A DNA stretch of 64,000 nucleotides from Armatimonadota bacterium (lineage in GTDB: Bacteria > Armatimonadota > Fimbriimonadia > Fimbriimonadales > Fimbriimonadaceae): contig JAFDWS010000002.1 in assembly GCA_018268375.1 (NCBI GenBank), positions 1,054,001-1,118,000 on the forward strand, read 5' to 3'. Under the pieces are notes generated by a model that saw only the letters and a program-made list of their open reading frames with translations, was not told where the DNA came from and ran no database searches. The position numbers and the translations under genes are program-made. Positions 61,635-64,000 of this stretch are shown piece by piece. Numbering within the stretch: the first letter of the stretch is position 1; the number at the start of each line of letters is the position of its first letter.

Positions 61635-61635
61635 T
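61630..61635 (+). promoter_or_regulatory. -10 element overlapping a stop codon
   Basis: Consensus TATAAT, 8 nt upstream of the ATG at 61644. It contains the TAA stop of the VOC gene. Confidence 0.5.
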
Positions 61636-61643
61636 CGGGCAGG

Positions 61644-62126
61644 ATGGTCTTGCACGTCGACTTTGAGCATATCGCGGAAGAGGTCAAGCGGCACGGTTAC
61701 AAGCCCTGGGCTTACGTGTCCCGAGATCGGAACACCACCCTCGTCACGGTCGGCTCTCCTGAAAGCAGGACGGTCGTCCAAGCCGAGACGACCCTTGGCC
61801 CCGAAGAGGCTAAGAAGCTCCTCACTGAGCAGGGACTTCTCGTCGCGCCGGGGCGTTGGGTACCCGATCCATTCGCCGGTGAGCTCCATATCGCGCAACC
61901 CATTTGGGTGACCGCGGTCGCCTACCGAACCCAGGACGAAAAGCCTGGCCTGTGGGTCGATGCAAGCCGCTCCGAGTTGTCGGTCGGTGACGTCTTGCGC
62001 GATTTCTACGAGGAAATGGGAACTGAGACCGATCTGTCGACCACTTCGCTCGACGAGTTCATCGTGCTTACCAACCCCAATGTCGTCGTCCTTGGTCCCG
62101 ATCAACTGGCGGCGTTCGCCGACTGA
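61644..62126 (+). CDS. Cytosolic protein of unknown function, 160 aa
   Basis: No signal peptide or membrane helix. The composition is even and the predicted fold alpha-beta, with a EVKRHGYKPWAYVSRDRNTTLVTVGSPE-like N-terminal region (key: H-G-Y-K-P-W-A-Y). I recognise no family. It is followed by a DUF4870 gene after 42 bp. Confidence 0.5.
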   Translation: MVLHVDFEHIAEEVKRHGYKPWAYVSRDRNTTLVTVGSPESRTVVQAETTLGPEEAKKLLTEQGLLVAPGRWVPDPFAGELHIAQPIWVTAVAYRTQDEKPGLWVDASRSELSVGDVLRDFYEEMGTETDLSTTSLDEFIVLTNPNVVVLGPDQLAAFAD

Positions 62127-62168
62127 TCGCAACCTAGCGGGCCACGATCCCGTCTCAGGTTAGCGAAG

Positions 62169-62534
62169 ATGAGCCAGGAAGAGAAGACTTGGGGCGCCCT
62201 TGCCCACGTGATTCCTCTCGTTGCCGCCCTCATGTCCAGCTTTGGCTGGGTCGCTGCCCTCGTGATTTGGCTGCTCTACAAGGACAAGTCCAAGTTTGTG
62301 GCCTTTCACGCATTGCAGCAGGCCTTCTTCATGTTGGCCGTATGGGTGTTGGCGCTGATCGGTGTTGTCCTGTTCGTCACCGTGGTCGGCATCCCGATCG
62401 CCATCCTTGTTTGGATCGTTTGCCTTGGCGCGGCCATCGGGGGACCCATCTACGCCGCGATCAAGGCGAGCAACGGGGGATGGTGGGAATATCCCCTCGT
62501 CGGCAAGGTTGCGCTGAACGCGGTCGGTAAGTGA
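62169..62534 (+). CDS. DUF4870 (Tic20-like) membrane protein
   Basis: The 121-residue protein has three to four hydrophobic helices. WGALAHVIPLVAALMSSFGWVAALVIW, then YKDKSKFVAFHALQQAF (the diagnostic F-V-x-x-H-A-x-Q), and a final GGPIYAAIKA helix fit the DUF4870/Tic20-like family. Function in bacteria is unknown. It is a single small gene. Confidence 0.88.
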   Translation: MSQEEKTWGALAHVIPLVAALMSSFGWVAALVIWLLYKDKSKFVAFHALQQAFFMLAVWVLALIGVVLFVTVVGIPIAILVWIVCLGAAIGGPIYAAIKASNGGWWEYPLVGKVALNAVGK

Positions 62535-62557
62535 TCGCGGCGTGCCCCAGTCTCTGG

Positions 62558-62563
62558 TAGATT
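62558..62563 (+). promoter_or_regulatory. -10 element, leaderless spacing
   Basis: TAGATT, 6 nt upstream of the ATG at 62570: the same distance as at 11125, 17295 and 50764. Confidence 0.5.
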
Positions 62564-62569
62564 CGGGGA

Positions 62570-64000
62570 ATGCCCGCCCTTGTGCTCGCCGCCATTGCCC
62601 TCATTGGTGGCGCGGGACGGTCGCCTGCCAGCCCCATGGAAGACTTCGTTCGAAGGTTCACGACCGACCGCAACGACATCCGTCGGTATTACAACACTCC
62701 CTTGTCCGAGCTCGGTGCGACCCGGCAAAAAGCCTTTGACGACGAGGAACTGAGGCGACTCAAGACGATCAAGTTCGCGACGCTCGACCGCGATGGCCAA
62801 GTGGACTGGATCCTCATGCGGAATTATCTCGAGACCGATCTCCGGAACCTGGCAACGCGGAAGAAGAAGGAGGCCGAGACCCTTAAGCTCCTGCCATTTG
62901 CTCCGACGATCGTGGCCTGGGAGGAAGACCGTTGGAAGCTCAAGCCTCTCGACCCTGAATCGACGGCAAGACAGCTCGAACAGCTCTCCGCGTCCATCGA
63001 CAAGGCCCAAGGCGCGGCCAAGGCAGACCTGGACGGCGGCAAAGCCAACGAAGTTCTCGCCTTTCGTGCGGCGCGGGCTGCCGGCGCCCTCCGCGACACG
63101 TTCGCCCATTGGTTCAAGCACTACGACGGCTACAAACCCCTCTTTTCCTGGTGGTGCAAGGCGCCCTACGAAGAGGCCACCAAGAAGCTCGAGGACTACG
63201 AGAGGTTTCTGCGTGAGGATGTCGCCAAGCAACGCGGCAAGGACGACGATCCGCTTATCGGCGACCCAATCGGCAAGGACGCTCTTGCCAGCGACCTTCG
63301 TGCAGAAATGCTCGGTTACACGCCCGAGGAGCTGATCGCGATCGCGCAGAAGGAGTACGACTGGTGCCTGAAACAGATGATCGCCGCTTCAGAGCGGATG
63401 GGCTATGGAAAGGAGTGGCAAAAGGCCATTGAAGCCACGAAGCAAGACCATGTGCCACCAGGGGAGCAGGACGACTTAGTCCTCTTCCAGGGTCAAGAAG
63501 CCGTCCAATTTGTCGAAGACCACAAGCTGGTCACCCTCGAACCGCTTGTAAAGGAAACGTGGCGCGTCGAAATGCTGACCGCCGAGCAGCAAAAGAACTG
63601 GCCGTTCGCCTTCTACGGAGGCCAGCACATGGCCACGAGCTACCCGTTGCCCCAGATGGACACCGACACGAAACTGATGTCAATGCGGGGCAACAACCGC
63701 CACTTCCTCCGCGCCGTCACCTTCCACGAGTTGATTCCGGGACATCACCTGCAAGGCTATATGGCCGACCGGTACAAACCCTACCGCCAAGTGTTCACGA
63801 GCCCGTTCTTCATCGAGGGATGGGCCCTTCACTGGGAGATGCTCTTTTGGGACATGGACTTCGCCAAGAACGACATGGACCGCGTCGGCATGCTCTTTTG
63901 GCGGATGCACAGGTGCGCGCGCATCGTGGTGTCTCTCAAATACCACTTGGGCGAGATGAAAGCTCAGCAGATGATTGACTACCTCGCCGAAAAGGTAGGG
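62570..64000 (+). CDS. DUF885 metallopeptidase-like protein (partial)
   Basis: The gene runs off the window end after 477 codons. A short hydrophobic N-terminus (ALVLAAIALIGGAG) suggests export. The metal-binding signature FHELIPGHHLQ lies near residue 385 (H-E-x-x-P-G-H-H), and FIEGWALHWEM with the downstream Glu ligand follows. This is the core of the DUF885 family, thought to be zinc peptidases of gluzincin type, normally ~550-600 residues, so about 100 residues are missing. The ATG is 6 nt after a TAGATT hexamer. Confidence 0.85.
   Translation, partial: MPALVLAAIALIGGAGRSPASPMEDFVRRFTTDRNDIRRYYNTPLSELGATRQKAFDDEELRRLKTIKFATLDRDGQVDWILMRNYLETDLRNLATRKKKEAETLKLLPFAPTIVAWEEDRWKLKPLDPESTARQLEQLSASIDKAQGAAKADLDGGKANEVLAFRAARAAGALRDTFAHWFKHYDGYKPLFSWWCKAPYEEATKKLEDYERFLREDVAKQRGKDDDPLIGDPIGKDALASDLRAEMLGYTPEELIAIAQKEYDWCLKQMIAASERMGYGKEWQKAIEATKQDHVPPGEQDDLVLFQGQEAVQFVEDHKLVTLEPLVKETWRVEMLTAEQQKNWPFAFYGGQHMATSYPLPQMDTDTKLMSMRGNNRHFLRAVTFHELIPGHHLQGYMADRYKPYRQVFTSPFFIEGWALHWEMLFWDMDFAKNDMDRVGMLFWRMHRCARIVVSLKYHLGEMKAQQMIDYLAEKVG

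Overview
The window is a chromosomal segment of a moderately GC-rich, densely coded, free-living bacterium with a Gram-negative type envelope. The best guess is Armatimonadota, Fimbriimonadia-like. This rests on a prepilin-type secreted protein of the kind common there, many secreted proteins with FlgD-like or propeller folds, heptose and LptD-like envelope genes, and many genes with a -10-like hexamer directly in front of the start codon. The taxonomic call is inference. I see no phage, transposon, CRISPR array or plasmid gene, and coding style looks uniform.

Layout. 1-3.6 kb: ABC-2 exporter (ATPase cut by the window edge, permease) with a secreted membrane-anchored partner. 3.7-8.3 kb: small lipoprotein, sugar nucleotidyltransferase, lipoprotein, class III cyclase, lipoprotein. 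8.3-11.1 kb: mutS2-cdd. 11.1-17.3 kb: DNRLRE-type secreted protein, P1B-4 metal ATPase, RNHCP protein and an hsp20-lon operon. 17.4-18.9 kb: secreted propeller protein and tRNA-Val(CAC). 19-21.8 kb: operon of an ArsR-DinB fusion, SRPBCC, DUF1801 and alpha/beta hydrolase. 21.9-23.5 kb: DEAD-box helicase and a VOC protein. 23.7-26 kb: compact arsenic operon arsR-arsM-arsC-aquaglyceroporin. 26-27.1 kb: prepilin-like protein. 27.2-32 kb: gmhA, GT9 glycosyltransferase, heptose-7-phosphate kinase, membrane protein, nadB. 31.9-40.6 kb: four-gene envelope cluster (CsgG-like protein, 945-aa FlgD-tailed protein, Ig/OstA/beta-barrel protein, 601-aa secreted protein).

40.8-64 kb: rpsA-coaE; divergent xylulokinase and Ppx/GppA; ComEA-like protein, methyltransferase, ArnT-like glycosyltransferase; ThuA-like protein, MFS, DUF2071, DinB; glutamate dehydrogenase; rpsO-pnp; GYF-domain protein and PilP-like protein; a second ArsR-SRPBCC operon with DUF899 and a 45-aa protein too short for routine gene calling; acetyl-CoA synthetase; double VOC protein, unknown protein, DUF4870 and a DUF885 protein cut by the window end.

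The most striking regulatory signal is a TANNNT hexamer 6-10 bp upstream of many operon-leading start codons, suggesting widespread leaderless transcription. Two unrelated-locus ArsR genes also share the same ACCA-N2-TGGT palindrome placed exactly over their start codon and next to their -10 element, which suggests one autoregulatory design controlling two SRPBCC stress-type operons.
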